Below the pieces are notes generated by a model. That model was not told where the DNA came from. It made no database searches and saw only the letters and a list, made by a program, of their open reading frames with translations. A stretch of 64,000 nt of DNA. It comes from Polynucleobacter sp. MWH-UH35A. GTDB lineage: Bacteria > Pseudomonadota > Gammaproteobacteria > Burkholderiales > Burkholderiaceae. Below, in pieces: positions 20,079 through 29,756 of the stretch. Both the position numbers and the translations under genes were made by a program. Numbering within the stretch: the stretch's first letter is position 1; each line of letters begins with the position of its first letter. The stretch is from the NCBI RefSeq assembly GCF_018687075.1, contig NZ_CP061285.1, forward strand, positions 806,001-870,000, read 5' to 3'.

Positions 20079-21223
20079 TGAATTTGCTTCAATTAATCCG
20101 TCGATATCTATCGATATTCGCATTGGTGGTTATTGCATCTGCGACATTAACAGCTTGTAAATCAGTCACCAGCAATGACACTGTTGACTATAAGAGTGCA
20201 GGCGCAGTCCGCGGCCCTAATTTGTCCTACCCCCCTGACTTAATTACCGCCCAGGCCGATCGTCGTTATATCGTTCAAGACGGCACAGCAACGATGTCTG
20301 AATACAATGCGGCCGTTAAGAAGTCGGTACAGATGAGAAGCAATGTCATGACCGGAATTCCGGGTATGCGGATTGCACGGGATGGTGAGCGTCGCTGGTT
20401 AGTGGTTGAGAAACCAGCCCCTGAGCTCTATCCACAAGTAAAAGATTTCTGGCAGGAGAATGGATTCTTGTTGGTAGTGGACTCTCCATCCACTGGCATC
20501 ATGGAAACTGATTGGGCTGAAAATCGCGCAAAGATCGCCCAAGACTGGATACGTTCAACAGTTGGTGGCGCAATTGATTCTATTTACGACACTGGCGAGC
20601 GCGATAAATACAAAACGCGTTTAGAAGTTTCAAAACCTGGCGAGACCGAAATTTACATTACGCAACGCGGTGCGATTGAAAAATGTACAACGGACTCTAC
20701 TGGAAATTGTATTTCTACAATCTGGACTGCTAGACCCAATGATCCTGAGTTAGAGGCAGCGTTTTTGGCTCGATTGATGGAACGCTTGGGTATGACGCAA
20801 GAGCAAGCTAAAGCCATGGTTGCCGTGCCGCTGGGCCCCAAAACTCCAAAAGCGAAGTTTGTTCAAGAGGGCAGTAATCAGGCTTATATTGAGTTGAGTG
20901 CAGGCTTTGATCGCTCTTGGCGTGATGTTGGTTTAGCGCTGGATCGCTCGAACTTCACTGTTGAGGATCGCAATCGCGCCAATGGTGTTTATTACGTGCG
21001 CTACGTTAATCCTAAGGACTTGGGCGACACCAAAGGTTTCTTCTCTAATCTCTTTAGTAGTAAGGACGATTCCAGCTTGAAAGCAAAAAAATATCAAGTT
21101 GTCGTGAAGAGCACTGGTGAAAACTCTGCCAATGTTTATGTGCAAAATGCCGAGGGTAAACCTGAGAATACGCCTGCCGGATTCCAGCTGTTGACAATGT
21201 TGACTGAGCAGTTAACGCGGTAG
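20075..21223 (+). CDS. bamC: Outer membrane assembly lipoprotein BamC
   Basis: A 382-residue accessory lipoprotein of the BAM outer-membrane-protein insertion machine (NlpB/DapX family). The signal peptide ends in lipobox LTAC with C28 as the lipidated residue. Two helix-grip-like repeats follow: one around [23 protein letters not shown] (about 105-215) and one around [18 protein letters not shown] (about 265-380). The start codon overlaps the dapA stop. A bidirectional terminator lies 26 bases downstream. Confidence 0.92.
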   Translation: MMNLLQLIRRYLSIFALVVIASATLTACKSVTSNDTVDYKSAGAVRGPNLSYPPDLITAQADRRYIVQDGTATMSEYNAAVKKSVQMRSNVMTGIPGMRIARDGERRWLVVEKPAPELYPQVKDFWQENGFLLVVDSPSTGIMETDWAENRAKIAQDWIRSTVGGAIDSIYDTGERDKYKTRLEVSKPGETEIYITQRGAIEKCTTDSTGNCISTIWTARPNDPELEAAFLARLMERLGMTQEQAKAMVAVPLGPKTPKAKFVQEGSNQAYIELSAGFDRSWRDVGLALDRSNFTVEDRNRANGVYYVRYVNPKDLGDTKGFFSNLFSSKDDSSLKAKKYQVVVKSTGENSANVYVQNAEGKPENTPAGFQLLTMLTEQLTR

Positions 21224-21251
21224 GGCTGTGTAATTTAATGAAGCAAATAAA

Positions 21252-21278
21252 AAAGCCGCTTTTCAGCGGCTTTTTTTC
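21252..21278. terminator. Bidirectional terminator after bamC
   Basis: AAAGCCGCT pairs with AGCGGCTTT around TTTC, with A and T runs on both flanks. It sits between convergent bamC (+) and the small lipoprotein gene (-) and can serve both. Confidence 0.9.
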
Positions 21279-21291
21279 TTCATGAAGAAGA

Positions 21292-21462
21292 TTACTTCTT
21301 AGCGTCAGCAGCAGGAGCAGCTGGAGCAGCAGCAGGTGCTTCAGCAGCAGGAGCAGCTGGAGCAGCAGCAGGAGCAGCTTCAACAGGCTTTGCTTCTTCT
21401 TTTTTACCGCAAGCGGCCAAGGCGATTGCTAACATAGCAGCGAATACGAGTGACTTCTTCAT
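21292..21462 (-). CDS. Tiny Ala/Pro-rich lipoprotein
   Basis: A 56-residue ORF read directly from the minus strand. It has a lipoprotein signal MKKSLVFAAMLAIALAAC with C18 as lipidation site, a charged GKKEEAKPVE spacer, then tandem Ala/Pro units ([24 protein letters not shown]) ending in KK. AAAGGA precedes the ATG by 8 bases. Its bases are highly repetitive (GCWGCWCCW runs). It has its own upstream region with two palindromes and a terminator directly after the stop, so it looks like an abundant single-gene transcript. The function is unknown; the extended Ala/Pro tail suggests a periplasmic spacer or cell-wall-reaching lipoprotein. Confidence 0.85.
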   Translation of the reverse strand: MKKSLVFAAMLAIALAACGKKEEAKPVEAAPAAAPAAPAAEAPAAAPAAPAADAKK

Positions 21463-21488
21463 TTGTAAATTCCTTTAAAAAAATTAAC

Positions 21489-21508
21489 AACAATTACCGG
21501 TAATTGTT
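21489..21508. repeat. 20-bp perfect palindrome
   Basis: AACAATTACC and GGTAATTGTT are exact inverted repeats with no spacer. Seven Ts follow on the + strand and a T-rich run on the minus strand. The palindrome lies between roxA and the small lipoprotein gene. It could be an operator or a weak bidirectional terminator with an 8-bp stem and CCGG loop. Confidence 0.6.
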
Positions 21509-21523
21509 TTTTTGGTAGCTCCA

Positions 21524-21536
21524 AGGGATTATCCCT
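21524..21536. repeat. 13-bp palindrome AGGGAT-T-ATCCCT
   Basis: A perfect 6-bp inverted repeat around a single T, 15 bases from the larger palindrome. It falls in the predicted leader of the small lipoprotein gene. On the minus strand TTGAGC and TATAAT, 18 bases apart, lie further upstream (about 21551-21580) as a candidate promoter. Confidence 0.45.
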
Positions 21537-21573
21537 AGGTAGTTTCCAGTATTAATTATATCCATCTCCATCA

Positions 21574-22806
21574 TCAATGCTCAAAAATCAGCCATCCAGC
21601 TAAGTAAGCCTCATAAAGGCTGGATTTATCAAGATTTTGCGGTTTATTGGCCTTCAGAAACTTATTGGCAGAAAGGCTTTGCCAGGCCGAAACGGCTGCC
21701 GGAGTTTGCCCTTGGGTTACCAGCTCTCCATTGCAATAAACCTGCTTTCCTAGACTTAAAATCCGGGTTTGCGCTTGGGGTATAAGCAATTTGGAGCCCA
21801 ATTGTTTTGTAAATGCCTTTGGGTTTAGCGCATCCTCAGGACCAGTAAAAAAGGCTTGTTGTTTGGGCTCTGAGAGATAAGCTGTAATGCCCGGTAAAAA
21901 ACCCTCAATTTGATTTAATTTCAGTTCTTTCACTTTTACTGCAAGTTGTTGAATGAGTTCATCAGGCAGTTGCTCGGCTTCTAGAGTTGCTCTTTGCTTT
22001 GGGTCTGCAAACTTATTCTCGAGCTCCGGAATATCTTCCAAAGATTCGGCGAGGCGCCATAAACCTTCTTGCAGCAATTCTTTAAAGCTGGGAGAGCGAA
22101 ATCCAACGGACCAGGTTTGACAGCCCGCATCAAGTGCGATGCCATCATGCGCCACATGAGGTGGTAAATAGAGCATGTCTCCCGGCTCGAGAACCCATTC
22201 TTGCTCTGCTTTAAAGTTCTGCAGAATCTTTAATGGAAGATTGGGATTGAGGCTTAAATCTTTTTGCTCTGAAATTTTCCACTGTCTTCTGCCAGACATC
22301 TGTATTAAAAAGACATCATAAGAATCAAAATGGGGGCCGACGCCTCCGCCAATGCCAGCAATGCTGATCATGAGGTCATCTAGGCGAGCATCTGGAATGA
22401 ATCGAAACCACGAGAGTATTTTGTTGGCGCTGGGGTGATGCGCATCCATTCCTTGAAATAGCAGAGTCCAATCCGGTGTCTCAATCGACGGAATTGCCTT
22501 TTTGGAAAATGGCCCTTGGTTAAAACTCCAGGGCTTGGCTCTCACTAAGCGGGATTCCACTTCGTCCTGCAGGGCAAATTTGAGTAGCTCATGCGAGGGA
22601 ATGGGGCTATCTAAGGGCTCCCCATTCTGAGCAGATAAAGCGAATGCTGGGATGGCCCCACGGACGAGAAGAGGCTTTTTATGCCAATAGCGTGTCATAA
22701 ACTGATTAGGGCTAATCCCGCCAAATAATGCCCAAGGCTCAGCTATTGGGAGCTTTGGAGGGGCCTGGGGCGGTTCATAGGGCTTGCTCAAGTAAAATGA
22801 GGTCAT
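21574..22806 (-). CDS. roxA: Ribosomal oxygenase RoxA-like (JmjC/cupin)
   Basis: A 410-residue Fe(II)/2-oxoglutarate oxygenase of the YcfD/RoxA type, which in E. coli hydroxylates an arginine of ribosomal protein L16. The N-terminal YWHKKPLLVRGAIP segment is followed by the JmjC core. H159 and D161 in GPHFDSYDVFLIQ plus H220 in PPHVAHDG form the metal triad, and GRRQWKI follows the first pair. A winged-helix-like C-terminus (about 260-410) matches the family. It is monocistronic and divergent from slyD. Confidence 0.9.
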   Translation of the reverse strand: MTSFYLSKPYEPPQAPPKLPIAEPWALFGGISPNQFMTRYWHKKPLLVRGAIPAFALSAQNGEPLDSPIPSHELLKFALQDEVESRLVRAKPWSFNQGPFSKKAIPSIETPDWTLLFQGMDAHHPSANKILSWFRFIPDARLDDLMISIAGIGGGVGPHFDSYDVFLIQMSGRRQWKISEQKDLSLNPNLPLKILQNFKAEQEWVLEPGDMLYLPPHVAHDGIALDAGCQTWSVGFRSPSFKELLQEGLWRLAESLEDIPELENKFADPKQRATLEAEQLPDELIQQLAVKVKELKLNQIEGFLPGITAYLSEPKQQAFFTGPEDALNPKAFTKQLGSKLLIPQAQTRILSLGKQVYCNGELVTQGQTPAAVSAWQSLSANKFLKANKPQNLDKSSLYEAYLAGWLIFEH

Positions 22807-22867
22807 AAAGTGAAAAGGTAAGTGCTTTTTAGAAACTGATTAAAAACGAATGTTTGACAAATTCCGC

Positions 22868-23470
22868 ATGAAGATTGAAAAAAATACCATCGTATCCCTT
22901 CGTTATAAGTTAACCGATGCGCAAAACAATGTCATCGAAGAACCCGATTCTCCGATGGTATACCTGCACGGCGGCTACGAAGGTACTTTTCCTAAAATTG
23001 AGACCCTCTTAGATGGTCAAGATATTGGCTACGAGGCCACGATTCAGCTGGAGCCTAACGAGGCCTTTGGTGAGTATGACCCTGAGCTTTTGAAGATCGA
23101 ACCCCGCACTCGTTTTCCAGAGCCCTTAGAAGTGGGAATGCAGTTCGAGGGTGTGCCTGATGCAGAAGAAGATGCTGCAGCAGATGACGCAGATGATATG
23201 GATGATGAGCCATTAATCTACACCGTGACTGATGTTGCAGATAATCAAGTGGTCTTGGACGGCAATCATCCTTTGGCGGGAATGGCATTGCGTTTTTGGG
23301 TCCAGGTGGAAGACGTTCGGGCTGCCACAGATGATGAGATTGAAAACCGCCACCCAGAGGGCGGCGAGAGCTTTTCATTTGGCATGCCTAATGACGATGG
23401 CGATGATGAGGAAGATTTTCCGGGTGGTGCATTAGGTGGTGATAGTGCTGGTCCGCATACTTTGCATTAA
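22868..23470 (+). CDS. slyD: FKBP-type peptidyl-prolyl isomerase (SlyD-like)
   Basis: A 200-residue SlyD-type FKBP: half of the FKBP fold, an inserted chaperone (IF) domain, then the rest. It begins KIEKNTIVSLRYKLTDAQN and contains LEPNEAFGEYDPEL at the IF junction and NHPLAGMALRF-type FKBP sequence. An acidic DAEEDAAADDADDMDD insertion lies in the IF region. The tail is acidic and Gly-rich rather than the His/Cys metal-binding tail of E. coli SlyD. The ATG at 22868 fits the family start; an in-frame ATG at 22850 adds six residues. Neither has an SD. Confidence 0.9.
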   Translation: MKIEKNTIVSLRYKLTDAQNNVIEEPDSPMVYLHGGYEGTFPKIETLLDGQDIGYEATIQLEPNEAFGEYDPELLKIEPRTRFPEPLEVGMQFEGVPDAEEDAAADDADDMDDEPLIYTVTDVADNQVVLDGNHPLAGMALRFWVQVEDVRAATDDEIENRHPEGGESFSFGMPNDDGDDEEDFPGGALGGDSAGPHTLH

Positions 23471-23491
23471 TGAATGCCACCACTGAAACAA

Positions 23492-23521
23492 AAAAAAGGA
23501 ATAGTGCGCTATTCCTTTTTT
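23492..23521. terminator. Bidirectional terminator, slyD / cysE
   Basis: An A-run plus GGAATAG pairs with CTATTCC plus a T-run around TGCG, giving a 13-bp stem between convergent slyD and cysE. Confidence 0.9.
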
Positions 23522-23566
23522 ATTGGGTTCTAAGTTTCGAGCTAGTCCTGCGTGACCCCTGAATGA

Positions 23567-24331
23567 CTATTCCTTTAGCCATTCTTTAATGGCATCTAAA
23601 TCACGCTTGGTATCGCTCGAACCAGATGCATCGGGGCTAGTTGGTGTATTGCTGAACTTCGCAAGCGCTCGTTCAAGCGCAGCTATTTTGGCTTCTTGTT
23701 CAATCGTGGCATCAATTAAACCTTTGAGTGCCATCGATACAGGATCGTCTACATTTGGAGTAACACCGTAAGCAGAAAAATATTCTTTCGTTTTGCTATC
23801 AGGGCTTTGCGGTAAATCTGGATGCAATATGCGTGCTGGAATACCAACAGCAGTTGCGCCTGGCGGAATTTCTTTGAGAACAACCGCATTCGAGCCAACG
23901 CGTGCGCCATCGCCAACAGTAAATCCACCTAGTACCTTAGCGCCTGCACTAATCACAACACCTTTGCCGAGTGTAGGGTGGCGCTTCACACCTTTATAGA
24001 GGGATGTGCCACCTAAAGTTACGCCTTGATAAATTGTGCAGTCATCACCAATTTCTGTGGTTTCGCCAATGACAATGCCAAGTCCATGATCTAGAAAAAC
24101 TCTGCGACCAATCTTTGCTCCCGGATGAATTTCAATACCAGTCAGAAAGCGTGCAAACATAGACAGTACACGTGCTATCCATTTGAGGCCGAGATTCCAT
24201 AAAAAATGAGAAACACGATGCAGCCAGACTGCATGCAGACCTTGGTAGCAGGTGATCACCTCGAGACGATTTCGCGCTGCTGGGTCTCTGGCAATAATCG
24301 AGTCGACTTGGTCGAAAAGGGAAATAGTCAT
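23567..24331 (-). CDS. cysE: Serine O-acetyltransferase
   Basis: Acetylates serine with acetyl-CoA, the first step of cysteine synthesis. The protein is 254 residues with a helical N-terminal region (DQVDSIIARDPAARN...) and a left-handed beta-helix of hexapeptide repeats (IGRRVFLDHGLGIVIGETTEIGDD, GAKVLGGFTVGDGARVGSNAV). The catalytic His is in FLDHGLG. The C-terminal 70 residues after the ILHPDLP segment are helical and variable, as in the shorter-N-terminus group common in beta-proteobacteria. It follows trmJ by 23 bases on the same strand. Confidence 0.95.
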   Translation of the reverse strand: MTISLFDQVDSIIARDPAARNRLEVITCYQGLHAVWLHRVSHFLWNLGLKWIARVLSMFARFLTGIEIHPGAKIGRRVFLDHGLGIVIGETTEIGDDCTIYQGVTLGGTSLYKGVKRHPTLGKGVVISAGAKVLGGFTVGDGARVGSNAVVLKEIPPGATAVGIPARILHPDLPQSPDSKTKEYFSAYGVTPNVDDPVSMALKGLIDATIEQEAKIAALERALAKFSNTPTSPDASGSSDTKRDLDAIKEWLKE

Positions 24332-24354
24332 AAATTGATTTTAACGGGATGTGC

Positions 24355-25107
24355 TTATTTTCTCAGGAGCATTTGTTTTGCAATGCCTCGTAAAAGATCA
24401 ATCTCTTCCTTCTGGAGTCGACTACGTGCAAATAAGGCCTGTATACGCGGCATCAGTTTTTTGGGGTTGGCGGGGTCTAGATAGCCTATGGCCTCTAAGC
24501 CTTCACGCCAATGCTCCAACATGGCTGCCACGGCGGCTGGATCGGCATAATCGGCCATTTCTTGGCGGTTTGCCAGTAAGTTTGCATCTAGGCACTTGCT
24601 GCGAAATGATTCCCTGAGGGTGTATGCACAAACCATCAGGGCTTGGGCGAGATTTAGGGATGGGTAGGCTGGGTTGGCATCTAGCCACACGCGGTGCGTA
24701 CACAACGCTAAATCATCGTTATCAAGGCCTGTTCTTTCGGGGCCAAAGAGCAGGGCAATTTTTCCTCCCCCTGCAGTTGTTTGCGCTACCAACGTCCTGG
24801 CACTTTCCCAATCTAGGGCGGGAGGCCCGAATTCCCGATCTCGGCTAGTAAGACCTAGTACTAGGGAGCATCCCTGCACAGCAGTAGTTAAAGAGTTGCT
24901 TTCAGAGGAGTTCTCTAGGATGTCTGCGGCACCGCTGGCTAGGGCGATAGCATCAGGGCTGCTTGCAATACTTTTGATCTTGGGATTAATGAGTCGCAAG
25001 TCGCTAAAGCCCATGGTTTTGAGGGCGCGAGCAGCCGAACCCACGTTCCCGGGGTGGCTTGTTTCGACTAGGATCCAGCGAATCAATGTAGAGGTATCCA
25101 TATTCAT
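24355..25107 (-). CDS. trmJ: tRNA (cytidine/uridine-2'-O-)-methyltransferase TrmJ
   Basis: A 250-residue SPOUT methyltransferase that modifies the ribose of residue 32 in the tRNA anticodon loop. The start of the SPOUT domain is VETSHPGNVGSAARALKTMG. The knot region contains LLFGPERTGLDNDDLALC and PSLNLAQALMVCAYTLRE. The C-terminal 80 residues form the extra helical domain seen in TrmJ. An ATG at 25107 or 25101 begins the conserved N-terminus; no SD is evident. It is transcribed with cysE and is divergent from suhB. Confidence 0.92.
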   Translation of the reverse strand: MNMDTSTLIRWILVETSHPGNVGSAARALKTMGFSDLRLINPKIKSIASSPDAIALASGAADILENSSESNSLTTAVQGCSLVLGLTSRDREFGPPALDWESARTLVAQTTAGGGKIALLFGPERTGLDNDDLALCTHRVWLDANPAYPSLNLAQALMVCAYTLRESFRSKCLDANLLANRQEMADYADPAAVAAMLEHWREGLEAIGYLDPANPKKLMPRIQALFARSRLQKEEIDLLRGIAKQMLLRK

Positions 25108-25272
25108 CAATGTGCTGTGGAGTGGGTTATGGGGTTTGTAATTGGGACTTAATCCAGAGTAAATGATGCGAATCGTTTAGAATCAATCTGTTAGCTTCGT
25201 ATTGTCATGCAATTTACCTTAATTGTTGGCATTGCAAGGGGCTTGTTCTTATTTAATTTGTCCATCAATACT

Positions 25273-26061
25273 ATGCATCCCATGTTAAATGTGGCCGTAA
25301 AGGCCGCCCGTCGCGCTGGAACAGTCATCAATCGCGCTTCTTTGAATTTGGAGCGCTTGCAGGTTGACCGTAAGCAACACAACGATTTCGTAACTGAGGT
25401 GGACAAAGCTGCAGAAGCGGCCATTATTGAAACGCTGAGTGAAGCCTATCCAACCCATGGATTTTTGGCTGAGGAAACCGGCGAGCGCAATGCGGATGCA
25501 GAAAATGTTTGGATCATTGATCCATTAGATGGCACCACCAATTTTATTCATGGCTTTCCACAATATGCGGTATCAATTGCGCTTTCAGTTAATGGCGTAA
25601 CGCAACAAGCTGTGGTGTATGACCCAACCCGTGACGAATTATTTACCGCTACTCGTGGGGCTGGCGCTTACTTAGATCGTCGTCGTTTGCGCGTTGCTAC
25701 ACAAGATCGTTTGGCTAATGCATTGTTGGGAACTGGCTTTCCATACCGTGAAGATCAGGATCTCGATAAATATCTAAAAATCTTTGGTGAGATGTCACGC
25801 CAATGTGCCGGCTTACGCCGCCCAGGTGCTGCTTCTTTAGATTTGGCATATGTCGCAGCAGGTCGATACGATGGTTTCTTCGAAAGTGATCTCAAGCCTT
25901 GGGATATGGCTGCAGGCGCCTTGTTGATCACTGAGGCAGGCGGCCTAATTGGCAACTATCGCGGCGAAGAAGGCTTCCTCAAGAGTGGTGAGGTAATGGC
26001 AGCTAATCCGCGCATCTTTGCTCAGATGGTGCAAACGCTGTCTAAATATTCAGCGTCTTAA
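25273..26061 (+). CDS. suhB: Inositol-1-monophosphatase family protein SuhB
   Basis: A Mg2+-dependent phosphatase of the inositol monophosphatase superfamily. SuhB in E. coli is also a component of rRNA antitermination complexes. About 262 residues. Metal-binding motifs are EVDKAAE...[17 protein letters not shown] and the C-terminal [16 protein letters not shown]. The start [16 protein letters not shown] at 25273 is the conserved beta-proteobacterial N-terminus; the frame stays open upstream to 25207, but the extra residues look like noise. Confidence 0.94.
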   Translation: MHPMLNVAVKAARRAGTVINRASLNLERLQVDRKQHNDFVTEVDKAAEAAIIETLSEAYPTHGFLAEETGERNADAENVWIIDPLDGTTNFIHGFPQYAVSIALSVNGVTQQAVVYDPTRDELFTATRGAGAYLDRRRLRVATQDRLANALLGTGFPYREDQDLDKYLKIFGEMSRQCAGLRRPGAASLDLAYVAAGRYDGFFESDLKPWDMAAGALLITEAGGLIGNYRGEEGFLKSGEVMAANPRIFAQMVQTLSKYSAS

Positions 26062-26075
26062 TGTCGAGGCAGTGG

Positions 26076-26098
26076 ACCTGATTAATGCTTAATCAGGT
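26076..26098. terminator. Hairpin between suhB and lpxH
   Basis: ACCTGATTAA pairs perfectly with TTAATCAGGT around TGC. The hairpin overlaps the lpxH stop region and lies 15 bases after the suhB stop. The lack of a T-tract makes an intrinsic terminator uncertain. Confidence 0.5.
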
Positions 26099-26864
26099 CG
26101 AGATAGCGAGTACCAGCGCTATCAATTAGTAGGGTGCTTGCCCTGGGTCGACCGCTCTCAGGGTGATCTAGGTCCCAGTCAGATAAAACCCAGCGTTGCC
26201 AACTTTGTTCACCAAAAGACTCTTGGTGATGCTTGGGCATGTGGGTATGCCCATGAATTAATCTATTCCCAGTTTGATTTCTTAATGCAGCAGCACAAGC
26301 TTCTTTTGTCACATCCATCTTGCGTTGCTGTGTTGTGGATAGTTGTTGCGATTGGTATTGGCTATGACTGTTGGTTCTCAGGCGTTGTGCAATGCCCTTG
26401 CGCCAGTTGAGTGGCAAGCTTAGGAAGATTTTTTGTACCAAGGGTTTTCTGACCCAGCTACGAAAAAGTTGATAGCCATGATCTGCGGTGCATAGAGCAT
26501 CGCCATGAGCGAGCACCCATTTTTGTGCAGCAATTTCAACTACGCTTGGATCTGGCAAAAGTGTCATGCCAGTCTTTTTGATAAAGTTTTTACCAATTAA
26601 AAAATCGCGATTGCCATGCAGGTAATACGTTTTTACTTTGGTGGAAAGATTGGCGATGGCCCGCTGAACCTCTTGTTGGAATGGAGATGATGCTGCGGCA
26701 TCATCACCCACCCAATACTCAAATAAATCACCTAAAATAAATACCGCCTCGACTTTGGGAGCCTCTTTTTCACAGAAGTCAAAAAAGCGTTGTGCCGTCA
26801 AAGGCATTGACGGCGTGAGGTGCAAGTCTGAGATGAGCAGGGCGCTCGCGTATTGCGGAATCAT
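26082..26864 (-). CDS. lpxH: UDP-2,3-diacylglucosamine diphosphatase
   Basis: The lipid A pathway enzyme that hydrolyses UDP-2,3-diacylglucosamine to lipid X. A 260-residue calcineurin-like phosphoesterase with metal-binding motifs in order: ISDLHL (D13, H15), [32 protein letters not shown] and IHGHTHMP. Its ATG overlaps the ppiB stop (ATGA), so the two are translationally coupled. The protein belongs at the inner face of the inner membrane. Confidence 0.94.
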   Translation of the reverse strand: MIPQYASALLISDLHLTPSMPLTAQRFFDFCEKEAPKVEAVFILGDLFEYWVGDDAAASSPFQQEVQRAIANLSTKVKTYYLHGNRDFLIGKNFIKKTGMTLLPDPSVVEIAAQKWVLAHGDALCTADHGYQLFRSWVRKPLVQKIFLSLPLNWRKGIAQRLRTNSHSQYQSQQLSTTQQRKMDVTKEACAAALRNQTGNRLIHGHTHMPKHHQESFGEQSWQRWVLSDWDLDHPESGRPRASTLLIDSAGTRYLDLIKH

Positions 26865-27364
26865 TCCTCGAGAACAGTAGCCTTCTCGATGACAACATCT
26901 TCAGTTGGCACATCTTGATGAAAACCGGAGCTACCAGTTTTAACCTTGCGGATGGTGTCAACTACATCCATGCCGTCAGTCACCTTGCCAAATACTGCAT
27001 AGCCCCAACCTTGGGCATTTGGAGCGGTGTGATTTAAAAAATCGTTGTCATTCACGTTGATGAAGAATTGAGCGGTTGCTGAGTGTGGTTCGCTGGTCCG
27101 CGCCATTGCTACGGTGTAGCGATCGTTCTTTAGTCCATTGTTAGCTTCATTTTCAATTTCTGCACCGGTCGGCTTTTGCTTCATTCCAGCAGTCATGCCG
27201 CCACCTTGAATCATGAAGTTATTAATAACGCGATGAAAGATCGTGCCATCGTAATGACCGCTCTTGACATACTGTAAAAAATTAGCAACGCTCTTGGGCG
27301 CTTTAGCTGCATCAAGGGTGAGGGTGATATCACCCTTATTGGTTTTTAGGAGTACTTTCGCCAT
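26861..27364 (-). CDS. ppiB: Peptidyl-prolyl cis-trans isomerase B (cyclophilin)
   Basis: A 167-residue cytoplasmic cyclophilin without a signal peptide. The active-site and core motifs [30 protein letters not shown] and [13 protein letters not shown] are present. It overlaps the end of the TPR lipoprotein gene by 29 bases and the start of lpxH by 4, in a three-gene minus-strand operon. Confidence 0.95.
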   Translation of the reverse strand: MAKVLLKTNKGDITLTLDAAKAPKSVANFLQYVKSGHYDGTIFHRVINNFMIQGGGMTAGMKQKPTGAEIENEANNGLKNDRYTVAMARTSEPHSATAQFFINVNDNDFLNHTAPNAQGWGYAVFGKVTDGMDVVDTIRKVKTGSSGFHQDVPTEDVVIEKATVLEE

Positions 27365-28247
27365 TATTGGTTTTACTTTCTAAAGGGTTAGAGGATAAAT
27401 TATTGCTTGGTAGAGAATCCGATGTATTCGCTGATGGATTCACTGTGGAATTGAGGGCGCGATTCATGGGACGTTTTGCTGGCGGCTTGAGAACATCTAA
27501 GAGTGCCTTAGCACGATTGGAGTACTGGCGTTGATTGAGTTGAGCATTCTTCGCTGCATCTTCATAGGCTTGGGCGCCAAGACGAATATAGATTTCACCT
27601 AAGTTCGCAGAAGCAATTGCATAGCTAGGGCGCAGTTTTAATGCCAACTCTAAATAATCTCGCGCTTCAATCCATTGACCTTGATTGGCAGCAATCGCTG
27701 CTAGATTGTTATAAGGCTCAGGTAATTCGGGAAACTGTTGTGTTATTTCAATCAACGTTTTCTTGGCTTGATCAAACTGGTGCAATTCAATTTGCAAACG
27801 TGCTTTTACAAAACGCAGCTGCACATTGCGAGGAGCCTTCTTCAGATCTATATTAATTTGCGTTACAGCATCTTCGTACTTTCGTGCTTTGATCAGTTTT
27901 TCAACGCTCGATGGCACTGCATTCTTGCTAATGGGGTCTGGCTCAATAATCAAGAAAGACAAGAAAGGTACGCCAACGGTTTCGGATAACTCTGGATTTA
28001 ATGGGTCATAGCCTATATCCGCCGAAAGTCTAGGGGGGTCAGTGGGGCTGTATCCGCCAAGGTAAGGTTGGGGGGTGGATTGCCCAGACTTCATCTCCTG
28101 GGTGTTTAGTGCCGTTATTTCTGCATCGGCACGCTGCTGTGCAGGGGTGCTGCAGCCCGATAGAAGTGCCAGGGTTGCTAAAGCTGCAAAAGCTGGGGCA
28201 AAGACCTTATTCAGGGTGGGGCGTGGCGCTGGGGCGTTGTGGGGCAT
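27336..28247 (-). CDS. TPR-repeat lipoprotein
   Basis: A predicted lipoprotein with an N-terminal signal ending LLSGC (C32 if the ATG at 28247 is used; an in-frame ATG at 28274 adds nine residues). Residues about 110-230 contain TPR-like helices ([53 protein letters not shown]). The C-terminal 60 residues are Asn/Ser/Pro-rich and low complexity. TPR proteins scaffold protein complexes. No specific partner can be named. It heads the operon with ppiB and lpxH. Confidence 0.8.
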   Translation of the reverse strand: MPHNAPAPRPTLNKVFAPAFAALATLALLSGCSTPAQQRADAEITALNTQEMKSGQSTPQPYLGGYSPTDPPRLSADIGYDPLNPELSETVGVPFLSFLIIEPDPISKNAVPSSVEKLIKARKYEDAVTQINIDLKKAPRNVQLRFVKARLQIELHQFDQAKKTLIEITQQFPELPEPYNNLAAIAANQGQWIEARDYLELALKLRPSYAIASANLGEIYIRLGAQAYEDAAKNAQLNQRQYSNRAKALLDVLKPPAKRPMNRALNSTVNPSANTSDSLPSNNLSSNPLESKTNNGESTPKNQ

Positions 28248-28334
28248 AGGGGAAGGGGTGTGAAACGGGCTCATTCGATATACTCAGCGCTCAGTCTAAC
28301 AAATTGGCGCTACTTGCCCCTCCTTTATAGCCCT

Positions 28335-29756
28335 ATGCTGCAAATCTATAACACCCTTAGCCGCTCAAAACAGGTCTTTAAGCCCATAGTCCCGGGCAAG
28401 GTCAAGATGTACGTCTGTGGCATGACGGTTTATGACTTTTGCCATATCGGCCATGCCAGGGTGATGATTGTCTTTGACATCGTTGTTCGTTGGCTTAGGG
28501 CAAGCGGCTATGAGGTGGTTTATGTGCGCAACATCACCGACATTGACGACAAGATTATCAACCGCGCTATTGAGAATGGCGAACCTATTTCCGTATTAAC
28601 CAATCGGTTTATTGACGCCATGCACGCTGACTCTGATGAATTGGGTTTAATGCATCCCGATCAAGAGCCGCGTGCTACAGATTACATCGCGCAGATGCAA
28701 GGCATGATTGGTAAGCTTATTGAAAACGAATTAGCCTATCAAGCCAATGATGGTGACGTCAATTTTGCAGTGCGCTTGCTACCACGCTATGGTCAGCTAT
28801 CTGGCAAGACGCTTGATGAACTCAATGCTGGTGAACGTGTTGCGGTAGGTGATGGCAAACGAGATCCACTCGATTTTGTTTTGTGGAAAAGTGCTAAGGC
28901 TGAAGAGCCTGCTGATACACGCTGGAATTCACCATGGGGCGAAGGACGTCCTGGTTGGCATATTGAATGTTCGGCTATGTCCTGCGACCTATTGGGGCAG
29001 CATTTTGATATTCATGGTGGCGGCGCTGATTTGCAGTTCCCCCATCACGAAAATGAAATCGCCCAAAGTGAAGGTGCTTTGTATGGCAAAGATCGCAAAG
29101 AAGATGATGCTCCCTTTGTCAATTACTGGATGCATAACGGCCACATCCGCGTCAATGAAGAAAAGATGTCCAAGTCTTTAGGTAATTTCTTCTTAATTCG
29201 GGATGTGTTGAAAAGCTTTGATCCTGAAGTTCTGCGTTTCTTCATGTTGAAGGCCCATTACCGTAGCCCGATTAATTACAGCGATGCGCAGCTAGAAGAG
29301 GCTCGCTCTGGCTTGGTGCGTCTCTACACCGCATTAGCCCAAGCCTCTCAGGCCCAAGCTATTAAGTTGGATTCGAGTAATCCATGGGCGCAACGCTTTG
29401 CTGATGCCATGAATGATGACTTCAATACGCCAGAAGCCATCGCCGTCTTGTTTGACTTGGCAAGTGAAGTCAATCGTGCCCAAGGTGATGAAAAGCAACT
29501 GCTGGCCAACACAATGAAAGCTCTTGGTGCTTCACTGAATTTCTTGCAACGTGACCCCACCGCATTCTTGCAAGCAGGCTCAAAAGATCACAGCGGTTTA
29601 AGTCTGGAGCAGATTGAAGAACAAATTGCAGCACGTGTTGCTGCTAAGCAAGCAAAAGACTTTGCTAAAGCGGATATGATTCGCAAGACATTGCTAGAGC
29701 AGGGGATTGTCTTAGAAGATAAACCTGGTGGTTTAACTGAATGGCGTAGGGCTTAA
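28335..29756 (+). CDS. cysS: Cysteine-tRNA ligase
   Basis: A 473-residue class I synthetase. [18 protein letters not shown] contains the zinc-binding Cys and the HIGH motif. [23 protein letters not shown] and [11 protein letters not shown] supply further zinc ligands. [10 protein letters not shown] is the KMSKS loop, and a C-terminal helical anticodon domain follows. The ATG at 28335 starts the conserved [10 protein letters not shown]; the frame is open upstream, but those 32 codons overlap the opposite gene's promoter region. The last base of its stop is the first base of the next gene's ATG. Confidence 0.96.
   Translation: MLQIYNTLSRSKQVFKPIVPGKVKMYVCGMTVYDFCHIGHARVMIVFDIVVRWLRASGYEVVYVRNITDIDDKIINRAIENGEPISVLTNRFIDAMHADSDELGLMHPDQEPRATDYIAQMQGMIGKLIENELAYQANDGDVNFAVRLLPRYGQLSGKTLDELNAGERVAVGDGKRDPLDFVLWKSAKAEEPADTRWNSPWGEGRPGWHIECSAMSCDLLGQHFDIHGGGADLQFPHHENEIAQSEGALYGKDRKEDDAPFVNYWMHNGHIRVNEEKMSKSLGNFFLIRDVLKSFDPEVLRFFMLKAHYRSPINYSDAQLEEARSGLVRLYTALAQASQAQAIKLDSSNPWAQRFADAMNDDFNTPEAIAVLFDLASEVNRAQGDEKQLLANTMKALGASLNFLQRDPTAFLQAGSKDHSGLSLEQIEEQIAARVAAKQAKDFAKADMIRKTLLEQGIVLEDKPGGLTEWRRA

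Noticed and set aside
21054..21383. A Leu-rich minus-strand frame overlapping the end of bamC and the small lipoprotein
   Set aside because: The runs of Leu arise from reading the GCW repeat in the wrong frame, and it crosses a terminator. The real gene there is the lipoprotein at 21292-21462.
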